Position numbers and translations under genes: made by a program
Notes under the pieces: generated by a model
The model's database searches: none
The model's input: only the letters and a program-made list of their open reading frames with translations
What the model was told of the DNA's origin: nothing
Assembly (NCBI GenBank): GCA_016223085.1
Contig: JACRPS010000015.1
Coordinates: 122,537 to 186,536, forward strand
Length of the DNA stretch: 64,000 nt
Direction of reading: 5' to 3'
Source: Chloroflexota bacterium
Lineage (GTDB): Bacteria > Chloroflexota > Anaerolineae > Aggregatilineales > Phototrophicaceae
In this document: positions 17,894-26,311 of the stretch, one piece after another
How the letters are laid out: the number at the start of each line of letters is the position of its first letter
How positions within the stretch are numbered: position 1 is the stretch's first letter

Positions 17894-19057
17894 ATGCGCC
17901 GAACACTCCGTATCTCCCTTCTCATCCTCGTCAACACGCTGGTGATTCTGCTGGTGTTTGAACTGCTGGCGCGGGCGATTTTGTGGCGCAGCGACATGAA
18001 CGACGCACTACCCGTGCAGCAGGGCTTCGGTTACAGTGTGGGCGGGTATGGTGATCTGCTGCCGAACCTGGACGTGGTGGAACGGCTGATGCCAGTGCGC
18101 CCGTACTGGCTGAAAACCAACAGTGCCGGCCTGCGCAATACCGATGAGGTCAACGACAGCCCGGACGTGTTCCGCGTGCTGGCGGTTGGCGACTCGTTTA
18201 TGTATGGCATGTACGTCCACAACCCGGAAACGTTCCCAGCCCGGCTGGAAGAAACGCTCAACCAGCGATTGAATACGCCGGTGCAGGTGCTGAACGCCGG
18301 CGTGCCAGGCTATACAATTGCCGATGAGCTGGATTATCTTAAGGACAAGGGGCTGGCGCTCAATCCCGATCTGGTGATTTTCGGCTTTTACACCAACGAT
18401 ATATTTGACTTCTATCCCACCATGCGACAGTACTTCGCCCGCCCGGTGGTGTTGAGTTATGCCGAAGCGCCCCCGGCGCCCCCTACGCCGCTGCAAGCCT
18501 TCCTGCGCGATAACGTGGCGCTGTACAGCGCCTACCGGCGGCTGCGCGGGCAGGTGGGGCAGGCGCGCATCGAGGCCGAAGTGAACCGCATCACGCCAAC
18601 CGTGCCCGGTCTGGAGCAGGTGTATAAAGACATCACGTTTTTGCAGCCGGACGCGCCGGATTATCAGGACGAATGGCAAATGTATGAAAAGACGCTGCGG
18701 GAAGCGTTCGCGCTGCTGAGAGAACGTGGTATCCCGGCGGCAATGATCGCCTGGCCGGATTTGTCGCAGATGCCGCTAGACGGCGGGATGCCGGACGTGC
18801 CGCAGCGGGCGCTGACGCGCATCACCGGCGACGAGGGTGTGCCGTTCCTCGATCTGCTGCCGGTATACCGCGAGGCGGGGGACATCACCAACCTGTATCT
18901 GATGTATTACAATCCCAACGCTCAGGTTGACCTGAACGCGCCAGATGCTGCCGTGCAGATTTACAGCGGCGACGGCCACCCGTCAGCCTATGGGCATCTG
19001 GTCGCGGCGCGGGCGTTGGCCGACGTGCTGGATGAGAATCGCCTGCTGCCGGAATAG
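17894..19057 (+). CDS. Membrane-anchored SGNH/GDSL hydrolase
   Basis: 387 residues. An N-terminal membrane anchor (LRISLLILVNTLVILLVFELLARAI) is followed by an SGNH fold: block I GDSF (near residue 96), NAGVPGY (block II-like), a TND motif (FYTND) and the C-terminal DGHPSAYGH carrying the catalytic Asp and His. The family includes sugar O-acetylesterases and lipases acting on cell-surface glycans; the substrate is not known. It starts six bases after the TIR gene. Confidence 0.87.
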   Translation: MRRTLRISLLILVNTLVILLVFELLARAILWRSDMNDALPVQQGFGYSVGGYGDLLPNLDVVERLMPVRPYWLKTNSAGLRNTDEVNDSPDVFRVLAVGDSFMYGMYVHNPETFPARLEETLNQRLNTPVQVLNAGVPGYTIADELDYLKDKGLALNPDLVIFGFYTNDIFDFYPTMRQYFARPVVLSYAEAPPAPPTPLQAFLRDNVALYSAYRRLRGQVGQARIEAEVNRITPTVPGLEQVYKDITFLQPDAPDYQDEWQMYEKTLREAFALLRERGIPAAMIAWPDLSQMPLDGGMPDVPQRALTRITGDEGVPFLDLLPVYREAGDITNLYLMYYNPNAQVDLNAPDAAVQIYSGDGHPSAYGHLVAARALADVLDENRLLPE

Positions 19058-19080
19058 TCAGGATGTATTTGTGGCAGCCC

Positions 19081-19108
19081 GTAAGGGCACGGCATGCCGT
19101 GCCCCTAC
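19081..19108. repeat. Palindrome GTAAGGGCACGGC/GCCGTGCCCCTAC
   Basis: Near-perfect inverted repeat (arms GGGCACGGCA/TGCCGTGCCC) between the SGNH gene and the small membrane protein gene. It belongs to the GTAGGGACA-ended family. A weak hairpin followed by TTTT is at 19162-19180 and may end the SGNH transcript. Confidence 0.7.
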
Positions 19109-19244
19109 CAGCTAAACCCGCGTTGTGAATCACACGAGTTGCCGAAACAGTCCAGAACTTGCCCCCTGATACGGGGTTTTAACTACAGGGCTGCGGCAGT
19201 CGAACAGTCGTTTACGGCTGCCGAAGTGAGTATAATCACGGCTT

Positions 19245-19682
19245 ATGCACGAAAGTCTCAAGTCGTCTACCCAACCTCGCCGCCGGCGCTGGTTGATCGC
19301 GCTGGCGCTGCTGCTGGCTGTGTTTCAGGCGGGCGCTGCCTGGCGCGCGTTGACCGTTCCGGCTGACCTGGCGACGCAAATCAGCCTGCCGCTGTCGCTG
19401 GAAGTACTTGCCAGCGCCACCTGGGCGGTTGCTGCGGCGCTGGTGGCGCTAGGGCTGCTGCATCGGCATCCGCGCGCAGGGGCTTATACCGCCTGGCTGG
19501 TCATTGGGTTTACCGGTTACAGTCTGGCGCGCCTGGCCGTTTTCGTGCGAGCGGACTATGACCGCCAGCGTTTGCCGTTTTTAGTCGTCGCCACAATCGT
19601 CGTTGTGATGGTGCCGGTGGCCTATCTGATACGATTTCGTTTAACGGAGAAGGTAACACATGGTCGCAAACCCGAAGATTGA
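19245..19682 (+). CDS. Small four-helix membrane protein
   Basis: 145 residues with four hydrophobic segments (about 16-35, 52-70, 78-98 and 112-132) and a basic N-terminus. No family is recognised. Its 3' end overlaps the carboxyltransferase gene by 23 bases, so it is probably the first gene of the carboxylase operon and translationally coupled to it. A TATAAT at about 19230 is a possible -10 element. A role in the carboxylase complex is not implied by sequence. Confidence 0.72.
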   Translation: MHESLKSSTQPRRRRWLIALALLLAVFQAGAAWRALTVPADLATQISLPLSLEVLASATWAVAAALVALGLLHRHPRAGAYTAWLVIGFTGYSLARLAVFVRADYDRQRLPFLVVATIVVVMVPVAYLIRFRLTEKVTHGRKPED

Positions 19683-21210
19683 GGAACTCCGCAACAAGCG
19701 GGCGTTGAGCCGGGCGAAGGGTGGCCCGGAGCGCATCAAGAAGCAGCATGAGGCCGGGCGCAATACCGCGCAGGAACGGCTGGATATTCTGCTCGACCCC
19801 GGCAGCTTCCGCGAACTGGATGCGTTTGTCACTCACCGTTCGCATGATTTTGGCCTGGACAAAAAGAAGTTCCTCGGCGACAGCGTCATCACTGGCTGGG
19901 GGACGATTAATGGGCGACTGGTGTATGTGTACTCCCAGGACTTTACCGTTATCGGCGGCAGCCTGAGCGAAGTTCATGCCCAGAAAATCTGCAAGATCAT
20001 GGACATGGCGCTGAAGACCGGCGCGCCCGTAATCGGCCTGAACGACAGCGGCGGCGCGCGCATTCAGGAAGGCGTGGTCAGCCTGGGCGGCTATGCTGAT
20101 ATTTTCCTGCGGAACACCCTTGCCAGCGGCGTCGTGCCACAGATCAGCCTGATTATGGGGCCATGCGCGGGCGGTGCGGTTTACAGCCCGGCGCTGACCG
20201 ACTTCATCATCATGGTGAAGGACACCAGCTACATGTACATCACTGGTCCGGATGTAGTCAAGAGCGTAACGCACGAAGATGTGACGCACGAAGAACTGGG
20301 CGGCGCGATGGTTCACGCGACGAAAAGCGGGGTGTGCCATCTGGTCGCGGAGAACGAAACCCACTCGCTGCTGCTGGTGCGGGAGCTTATGAGCTACCTG
20401 CCGCAGAACAACATGGAAGACCCGCCGTATGTGCCAACCAGCGACGACCCGCTACGCGCCGACCCGGAACTGGACACAATTGTTCCCGATAATCCTAATA
20501 AACCGTACGATGTGAAAGAGATCATCAACCGGATTGTAGATGACGGCGTGTTTTTTGAGATACATCCGTATTACGCCGCCAATATCGTGGTTGGCTTTGC
20601 GCGGCTGGGCGGGCACAGCGTGGGCATCGTCGCCAACCAGCCAATGGTGCTGGCGGGTGTGCTGGACATTGACGCCAGTGAGAAGGCGGCGCGGTTCATC
20701 CGCTTCTGTGATGCGTTTAACGTGCCAATTGTGACGTTTGTGGACGTACCGGGCTACATGCCCGGCACGGTGCAGGAATACGGGGGCATCATTCGTTCCG
20801 GCGCAAAGCTGGTGTATGCCTATAGTGAAGCGACCGTGCCCAAGCTGACCGTGACGACGCGGAAATCCTACGGCGGCGCGTACTGCGTCATGAGCAGCAA
20901 GCACCTGCGCGGCGATCTCAATCTGGCGTGGCCGACAGCGGAAATCGCGGTGATGGGGCCGGAAGGCGCGGTGAGCGTGGTGTTCCGCCGCGAAATTGAC
21001 GAAGCGGAAGACCCGGCGGCGCAGAAGGCGGAACTGACCAACGAGTACCGGACGAAGTTCGCCAGCCCATATGTAGCCGCCGAACGAGGTTTTATTGACG
21101 ACGTGATCGAGCCGCGCGATACCCGCGCCCGCCTGATTAACGGCCTGGAAGTGTTCCAGAACAAACGCGATAGCAATCCGGCGCGGAAGCATGGGAATAT
21201 TCCGTTATAG
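19660..21210 (+). CDS. pccB: Acyl-CoA carboxylase carboxyltransferase (propionyl-CoA carboxylase beta-type)
   Basis: 516 residues, the full length of PccB-type carboxyltransferases, which move CO2 from carboxybiotin to an acyl-CoA. Both crotonase-like halves are intact, including [31 protein letters not shown] and the oxyanion region [21 protein letters not shown]. At the site where Streptomyces PccB has the propionyl-selecting Asp422 (GGAYD), this protein has Cys, so acetyl- versus propionyl-CoA preference is open. Nearby epimerase and mutase genes favour propionyl-CoA. Good AAGG before the ATG. Its stop TAG begins a repeat. Confidence 0.9.
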   Translation: MVANPKIEELRNKRALSRAKGGPERIKKQHEAGRNTAQERLDILLDPGSFRELDAFVTHRSHDFGLDKKKFLGDSVITGWGTINGRLVYVYSQDFTVIGGSLSEVHAQKICKIMDMALKTGAPVIGLNDSGGARIQEGVVSLGGYADIFLRNTLASGVVPQISLIMGPCAGGAVYSPALTDFIIMVKDTSYMYITGPDVVKSVTHEDVTHEELGGAMVHATKSGVCHLVAENETHSLLLVRELMSYLPQNNMEDPPYVPTSDDPLRADPELDTIVPDNPNKPYDVKEIINRIVDDGVFFEIHPYYAANIVVGFARLGGHSVGIVANQPMVLAGVLDIDASEKAARFIRFCDAFNVPIVTFVDVPGYMPGTVQEYGGIIRSGAKLVYAYSEATVPKLTVTTRKSYGGAYCVMSSKHLRGDLNLAWPTAEIAVMGPEGAVSVVFRREIDEAEDPAAQKAELTNEYRTKFASPYVAAERGFIDDVIEPRDTRARLINGLEVFQNKRDSNPARKHGNIPL

Positions 21211-21284
21211 TGGTCAGTTATCAGTTTTTCCTGCTGAGGGCTAACTGCTGACGTCTGACTGCCATTCGCTATAAGGGATAAACG

Positions 21285-22817
21285 ATGGTTACTAAACAGA
21301 CCGAACAAACCAAAATCAAAAAGGTGCTGATCGCCAACCGGGGCGAGATCGCGGTGCGGATCATTCGCGCCTGCCGTGATCTGGGCATCCAGACGGTAGC
21401 GGTCTATTCCGACGCTGACCGCAGCAGCCTGCACGTGCGTTATGCCGATGAGGCGTATCACATCGGCGGGCCGCTGCCGCGCGAGAGTTATCTGGTGATT
21501 GACAAGCTGATTGACGCGGCGCGGAAATCCGGCGCGGACGCGATTCATCCCGGTTATGGCTTTCTGTCGGAGCGCGAGGAGTTTTCCGAAGCGGTGACGG
21601 ATGCCGGTATTATCTTCATCGGCCCGCCGCCGCATTCGATTCGGGTGATGGGCGACAAGCTGGCCGCGCGGGAAACGGTCAAACGCGCTGGCGTGCCGGT
21701 GGTACCGGGTACGGAAATGGGGCTGACCGATGACGAACTGCTGGCGGCAGCGCAGCATATCGGCGTTCCACTGCTGGTGAAGGCGGCAGCCGGCGGCGGC
21801 GGCAAGGGCATCCGGCTGGTGCGCGACCTGGCGGATGTGCCGGGGCAGTTGCAGATTGCCCGGCAGGAAGCCGAGAGCGCCTTTGGCGATGGGCGCGTGT
21901 ATCTGGAAAAGCTGGTCGAAGGCGCGCGGCACATCGAGTTCCAGATTCTGGCGGATATGCACGGCAATACGATTCACCTGGGCGAACGCGAATGCAGCAT
22001 CCAGCGGCGACATCAAAAGCTGGTCGAGGAATCGCCCAGTTCGTTTATGGACCCGGAGTTGCGGCGGCTGATGGGCGCGATGGCGGTGCGGGCAGCCAAG
22101 GCGGTACATTTTGTTAATGCCGGCACGATTGAATTTCTGGTGGATAAGGACAAAAACTTCTACTTTCTGGAGATGAATACGCGGCTTCAGGTTGAGCACC
22201 CGGTGACAGAACTGGTGACCGGCATTGACCTAGTGAAAGAGCAGATTCGCATCGCACGCGGGCGGCGCATGGGGCCAACCGACAGCGTGCTGGAGCCGAA
22301 GGGCTGGGCGATTGAATGCCGCATCAACGCGGAAGACCCGTACCAGAATTTTATGCCGTCCACCGGTACGATTACGACGCTGAACGTGCCTACCGGTCCC
22401 GGTGTGCGGGTGGACACCGGCATCTACAGCGGCTATGAGGTAACACCGTATTATGACAGTCTGCTGGCGAAGCTGATCTGCTGGGGCGAAGACCGTGCCG
22501 AGGCGATCCTGCGGATGCGCCGCGCGCTGGACGAATTTACGATCATGGGCATCAAACATAATATCCCGTTCCACCAGAACCTGATGAACAGCTTCAGCTT
22601 TCTGGCCGGGCTGTTTGATACCAAGTTTGTTGAGGAACGGTTCAGCATGACCACGTATGAGGAGCCGTTTGAGGAGTCTGATCTCGAAACGGCAGCGATT
22701 GCCGCGACGCTGTTCGCGCACCGGCAGCGGCAGCTTGCCAGCCAGGTCGTTCAGCGTGGCACGCGCGACACCAGCAACTGGAAGTGGGTAGGCCGCTGGG
22801 AACGGATGCACCGATGA
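21285..22817 (+). CDS. accC: Biotin carboxylase subunit of acyl-CoA carboxylase
   Basis: 510 residues. It has a biotin-carboxylase N-terminal domain ([17 protein letters not shown]), an ATP-grasp domain with [13 protein letters not shown], the catalytic [16 protein letters not shown], and a C-terminal domain. It carboxylates biotin using ATP and bicarbonate. It is about 50 residues longer than AccC; the extra tail (from about residue 455) resembles the linker that joins biotin carboxylase to the BT domain in propionyl-CoA carboxylase alpha, here split off as the next gene. Its TGA overlaps the next ATG. Confidence 0.93.
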   Translation: MVTKQTEQTKIKKVLIANRGEIAVRIIRACRDLGIQTVAVYSDADRSSLHVRYADEAYHIGGPLPRESYLVIDKLIDAARKSGADAIHPGYGFLSEREEFSEAVTDAGIIFIGPPPHSIRVMGDKLAARETVKRAGVPVVPGTEMGLTDDELLAAAQHIGVPLLVKAAAGGGGKGIRLVRDLADVPGQLQIARQEAESAFGDGRVYLEKLVEGARHIEFQILADMHGNTIHLGERECSIQRRHQKLVEESPSSFMDPELRRLMGAMAVRAAKAVHFVNAGTIEFLVDKDKNFYFLEMNTRLQVEHPVTELVTGIDLVKEQIRIARGRRMGPTDSVLEPKGWAIECRINAEDPYQNFMPSTGTITTLNVPTGPGVRVDTGIYSGYEVTPYYDSLLAKLICWGEDRAEAILRMRRALDEFTIMGIKHNIPFHQNLMNSFSFLAGLFDTKFVEERFSMTTYEEPFEESDLETAAIAATLFAHRQRQLASQVVQRGTRDTSNWKWVGRWERMHR

Positions 22818-23311
22818 AATATCTAACCACGATCAACGACAAAACGTTTGAGATTGACATTCAGGGTGATGGCACGCTGCTGGTCAACGGCGAAAAACGC
22901 GAAGTGGACTTCCGCGCGCTGGGGCCAGCGTTTTATTCGATCATCATGAATCATCTCTCCTATGAACTGGTGATCGAGGAGCGCCAGGAACACCAGGTCG
23001 AAGTGTTTATGCAGGGGCGATTGTACGATGCCAAGGTGATGGACGAGCGGGCGCAGTTGATGGCGGCGCGGACAGCCATGTTGATGGCCGACAGCGGCGA
23101 AATCGCGGTGAAAGCGCCCATGCCGGGGCTGGTCGTGGCAACGCCCGTGCCGGAAGGCCAGCCGGTAAAGGCTGGGCAGACGGTCATCGTCCTTGAATCG
23201 ATGAAGATGCAGAACGAACTGAAAGCGCCGCGTGATGGCACGCTGCACAAGGTGCATGTCGTGCCGGGGCAAAGCGTGGAGCAGAACAAGGTGCTGGTGA
23301 CGATTACCTAG
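22814..23311 (+). CDS. Biotin carboxyl carrier protein with BT-like domain
   Basis: 165 residues from an ATG overlapping the accC stop (ATGA). The N-terminal 85 residues form a strand-rich region like the BT domain that docks PCC alpha to PCC beta. The C-terminal biotinyl domain has the acceptor lysine in ESMKM (near residue 132) and the flanking APMPGLV. Together with the two upstream genes it is a PCC alpha chain split into two polypeptides. Its stop TAG opens into a repeat. Confidence 0.92.
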   Translation: MKYLTTINDKTFEIDIQGDGTLLVNGEKREVDFRALGPAFYSIIMNHLSYELVIEERQEHQVEVFMQGRLYDAKVMDERAQLMAARTAMLMADSGEIAVKAPMPGLVVATPVPEGQPVKAGQTVIVLESMKMQNELKAPRDGTLHKVHVVPGQSVEQNKVLVTIT

Positions 23312-23447
23312 TCGTTAGTTGGTAAGTTCGAAAGTCTCGGGTTCCGAGTTGAAAATCAATCACTTCTGTTGGAGGCTGCAAATCCATCCGCGAAATCTAA
23401 AAACGGCTGGCATAATGTCCGATGCTGTTGTGCCATGATGCAATTCA

Positions 23448-24872
23448 ATGACACGGTATAACCAGACTCGGAACCCGGAACCCGGAACTCGGAACTCGTC
23501 CCTCATTTCTCATACATTATATCTCGTGCTCCTGGCGGCGTATGTGCTGGCGGGGGTGGCACTTGTGCCGTTTCATGGCGACGAGTCCACGCTGCTGTAC
23601 ATGAGCCGCGATTATGCTTATCTGTTCCTCGACCACGATTTGAACCGGGTGCTGTACAGCGATAATCCGGTCAGCCCCACCGAACAGCACTTACGCTTGT
23701 TAAACGGTACGTTGCCAAAGTATCTGTTTGGGCTGGCGTGGCACGGCGCCGGGTTTACGCCGGCAGACCTGAATGAACAATGGGACTGGAGCGCGGACTG
23801 GAACTATAACCAGCAGACCGGCCATGCGCCCCGGCCAGAACTGCTGTTGACGGCGCGGTGGGTGTCGGCGCTGCTGCTGGCGGCGGGCGTCGTGCCGATG
23901 TTCGCGCTCGGCTGGCAGCTTGGCGGCGCGCGCGTCGCGTATCTTGCCAGCCTGTATTACGCGCTGAGTCCGGCGCTGCTGCTCAACGGGCGGCGCGCGA
24001 TGATGGAAGGCAGCGTGACGCTGTTCAGCCTGCTGGTGGTGCTGGCAGGCGTGTGGGTTTTGCGACCCCTCCCCTCGAATTTAGGGAGGGGGAGTGCAAG
24101 AGGCGGTTGGAAGCAGCTATTGGCGACAACAGTACTTGGTCTTACGGCGGGGCTGGCGCTGGTAAGCAAACACACCGCGCTGTATACGGTGGCGGCGGTG
24201 TTTGGGGCAGGTGGAGGGTACTGGTGTTGGGTGTGGCTGCGCCAGGGGTTTAAACCCCTGGCTGCCGGAAAGCCAAGTCCACTGAAGGGACTAGTCATGC
24301 TGGCGTTCTCGGGGTTTGTGGGTGTGATGGTATTCCTCGCGCTGAATCCGGCGTGGTGGCGCGCACCGCTGACTGTGCCGGGCGTGGTGCTGCAACTGCG
24401 TGCCGACCTGCTGCAAACGCAGGTGAACGTGTTTGGCGGGTATAGCGGATTACTCGACCAGATCGGTGGCTTCTGGCGGCAGGTGCTGGTGGCGCTGCCG
24501 CAGTATTACGAAGTGCCGGTGTGGCAACGCTACATCGGCGACCAGATCGCCCGCTATGAGGCGTCATCCTGGCGTGGGGTGAGCGTGGGCGGGTCGGCGG
24601 TTGGCGCGGCAGTGCTGGCGGTTATGATGATGATCGGCGGATGGACGCTGGTTCGCGGGCGAGGCAACGTTGCCGCGCGGCTTATGGTTGGCGCGTGGGC
24701 GCTGGTTGTGACGCCGGCGACTTTGCTCTTGACGCCGCTGGAATGGCAGCGATACTATCTGCCGGTTTACCCGGCGGTTGGCCTGCTGGCGGCGGTGGGG
24801 GTAGATGAAGTCATACGGCGGATATTGAACCGCCATGACGCCAAGAACGCCAAGATAATAGAAATGACGTAG
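23448..24872 (+). CDS. Membrane glycosyltransferase (GT39/ArnT-like)
   Basis: 474 residues with many membrane segments and an early acidic FHGDESTLLYMSRDY, the lumenal Asp/Glu motif region of GT39-like, polyprenyl-phosphate-sugar-using glycosyltransferases. The acceptor is unknown. Three pieces come from dispersed repeats: N-terminal residues about 5-16 (NQTRNPEPGTRN), an inserted palindrome at 24066-24092, and a perfect palindrome at 24241-24262. Both palindromes lie in loops between membrane segments. The C-terminal NRHDAKNAKI also derives from a repeat, and the stop TAG is the first bases of the palindrome at 24869. The true start could be further downstream. Confidence 0.72.
   Translation: MTRYNQTRNPEPGTRNSSLISHTLYLVLLAAYVLAGVALVPFHGDESTLLYMSRDYAYLFLDHDLNRVLYSDNPVSPTEQHLRLLNGTLPKYLFGLAWHGAGFTPADLNEQWDWSADWNYNQQTGHAPRPELLLTARWVSALLLAAGVVPMFALGWQLGGARVAYLASLYYALSPALLLNGRRAMMEGSVTLFSLLVVLAGVWVLRPLPSNLGRGSARGGWKQLLATTVLGLTAGLALVSKHTALYTVAAVFGAGGGYWCWVWLRQGFKPLAAGKPSPLKGLVMLAFSGFVGVMVFLALNPAWWRAPLTVPGVVLQLRADLLQTQVNVFGGYSGLLDQIGGFWRQVLVALPQYYEVPVWQRYIGDQIARYEASSWRGVSVGGSAVGAAVLAVMMMIGGWTLVRGRGNVAARLMVGAWALVVTPATLLLTPLEWQRYYLPVYPAVGLLAAVGVDEVIRRILNRHDAKNAKIIEMT
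24066..24092. repeat. In-frame palindrome inside the glycosyltransferase gene
   Basis: CCCCTCCCC and GGGAGGGGG arms around a TCGAATTTA centre. It is translated as RPLPSNLGRGS in a loop between two predicted membrane helices. The arms resemble the repeats at 32783-32848. Confidence 0.7.
24241..24262. repeat. Perfect 22-base palindrome inside the glycosyltransferase gene
   Basis: A perfect palindrome with GCCAGGGGTTT as its left half. It is translated RQGFKPLAAG in a loop. It is related to the hairpin at 14899-14926. Confidence 0.8.
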
Positions 24873-24897
24873 GGGCGGGTTTCAATCCCGCCCCTAC
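24828..24897. repeat. AACCGCCAAG-type repeat plus GTAGGGG palindrome
   Basis: TTGAACCGCC followed by ACGCCAAGAACGCCAAG at 24828-24856 encodes the C-terminus of the glycosyltransferase. The palindrome at 24869-24897 (GTAGGGGCGGG/CCCGCCCCTAC around TTTCAAT) supplies its TAG stop at 24870-24872. Confidence 0.8.
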
Positions 24898-24922
24898 CGG
24901 TTCGATGGATTAAACAATAGAT

Positions 24923-26311
24923 ATGCCCTACTGGATTCAGGATACCCTTCTGGCGACGCCGGCGCTGGCGTGGATGTTTCTCGGCGTCGGCCTGCCCTGG
25001 GCGCTGGTCGCGCTGCCGCGCCATGACTGGCGCGATAAGCCGATGATGGCCCTGATGGCGCTGGCGTTTGGGCCGGCGCTGGTTACGGCGTGGATGTTTG
25101 TACTGGGTAGCTGGCAAACACCGCTGCTGCGGCTGGAATGGGTGCTGGCCGGGACAGCGCTGATCGCGGCAGTCGGCTGGGCGCTGGTGTGGCGGAAACG
25201 CCGATTGATACCCGGTGGTAGGGGCGAACTGCCGGTTCCCTACGGAGAAAAACACACGCAGCCAGCACTGGACGAAAAGCTGCTGGTCGCGCTGATCGCG
25301 GTGGCGCTGGTGATACGTTGGTTGGGCGTGGCGTACTGGCCGTTTTCGGCCTATGACGCGCTGTGGGTGTATGGCTATGAAGGGCGGCTGTATACGCTGC
25401 TCGGTTATATCCCCAACACGATTGGCTACTATCCGCAGTTTCTGCCGCTGCAATACACCTATCTGCAACTGGCAACTGGCGGTGTCATCAATGACCACAC
25501 GGCGCGGGCGGTGATTCCGTTTCTGCACCTGGGCAGTATTCTGGCGGCGTACACGCTCGGCAATCGGCTGTTTAACCGGCGCGTCGGTGTGTACGCGGCG
25601 GCGCTCTGGGCGCTGTACCCGCACGTTGCGGAGTGGTCGCGCTTTGGCGATCTGGAAATCCCCACAACGTTTCTGTTCACGGCGGCGGCGGCATTTTTTC
25701 TGTTGGCGTGGAAAAAGTCTTCAGTCTTCAGTCTTCAGTTTTCAGTTCAAAACTCAGCACTCAGTACTCAGTACTTCGGACTCGGAACTCGGAACTACGC
25801 TGTTATCGCCGGGCTGCTGCTAGGTATTGGCATGTGGACGAAGCCGACGATGGGCGCGTTTATCTGGGGGGTGGCGCTGCTGGCTGCGGTGGAACTGGGG
25901 CTGTGGTGGCTGGAACAAAGAAGGGGGCGACCTGTCAGGTCGCCCCGACGGACAGCGCGGATACACGTGGTGCTGTGGACGGGGCTGGCGTGTCTGCCGC
26001 TAGGCGCGGTCTGGTACGTGCGGAATGCGCTGCTCGGCCATCCGCTGATAACGCTGCCCACCGATTTCTGGCTCACGCTGGCGGCGCGCAGCGGGGCGGA
26101 GTTCGGCTGGCCGCTGCTGGCGGTGCTTCTCACAGTAGGGTACGTAGGGACACGATATATCGTGTCCCTACGGGGTGGCAATGCAGAACAACACGACGGG
26201 TCGCTCCTGCTGATCTTGTTGGGTCTGGCGCTGGTACTGGCCGGAGTGCTGCCTTCAATGATTGAACCGCGCCGCATGGCCGTGCTGGAATGGCTGGCGC
26301 TGGCGGCCTGA
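24923..26311 (+). CDS. Membrane glycosyltransferase-like protein, N-terminal part (frameshifted)
   Basis: 462 residues of polytopic membrane protein of the dolichyl-phosphate-mannose mannosyltransferase type, with SAYDALWVYGYEGRLYTLLGY early on. The frame ends at a TGA at 26309-26311 in the middle of a hydrophobic region. The continuation (DEAATVGWALLLALPYF) is in another frame, so 24923-27482 is most simply one gene with a single-base frameshift near 26300-26311, either real or an assembly error. Four repeat elements are translated in frame here, all in loops between membrane segments: 25218-25243, 25717-25798, 25924-25946 and 26144-26171. Confidence 0.72.
   Translation: MPYWIQDTLLATPALAWMFLGVGLPWALVALPRHDWRDKPMMALMALAFGPALVTAWMFVLGSWQTPLLRLEWVLAGTALIAAVGWALVWRKRRLIPGGRGELPVPYGEKHTQPALDEKLLVALIAVALVIRWLGVAYWPFSAYDALWVYGYEGRLYTLLGYIPNTIGYYPQFLPLQYTYLQLATGGVINDHTARAVIPFLHLGSILAAYTLGNRLFNRRVGVYAAALWALYPHVAEWSRFGDLEIPTTFLFTAAAAFFLLAWKKSSVFSLQFSVQNSALSTQYFGLGTRNYAVIAGLLLGIGMWTKPTMGAFIWGVALLAAVELGLWWLEQRRGRPVRSPRRTARIHVVLWTGLACLPLGAVWYVRNALLGHPLITLPTDFWLTLAARSGAEFGWPLLAVLLTVGYVGTRYIVSLRGGNAEQHDGSLLLILLGLALVLAGVLPSMIEPRRMAVLEWLALAA
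25218..25243. repeat. In-frame palindrome GTAGGGGCGAAC...GGTTCCCTAC
   Basis: An imperfect palindrome translated as GGRGELPVPYG between membrane segments. It is the same family as the 26485-26510 copy. Confidence 0.7.
25717..25798. repeat. In-frame tandem short-repeat block
   Basis: Tandem GTCTTCA/TTTTCAGTTC units followed by CACTCAGTACTCAGTACT and CTCGGAACTCGGAACT. The block is translated without a stop as SSVFSLQFSVQNSALSTQYF and onward. The GGAACTC motif recurs at 8470-8492 and 23461-23500. Confidence 0.75.
25924..25946. repeat. In-frame palindrome GGGGCGACCT/AGGTCGCCCC
   Basis: Ten-base arms around GTC, translated as RGRPVRSPR in a basic loop after a membrane segment. Confidence 0.75.
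26144..26171. repeat. Perfect 28-base palindrome in frame
   Basis: A perfect palindrome whose left half is GTAGGGACACGATA. It is translated YVGTRYIVSLRGG between two membrane segments. Intergenic relatives with a CT centre are at 1051, 30712 and 35827. Confidence 0.85.

Noticed and set aside
20868..22199. Antisense frame of 443 codons in the carboxylase operon
   Set aside because: It lies opposite pccB and accC, whose catalytic motifs are intact; its composition is that of an antisense shadow.
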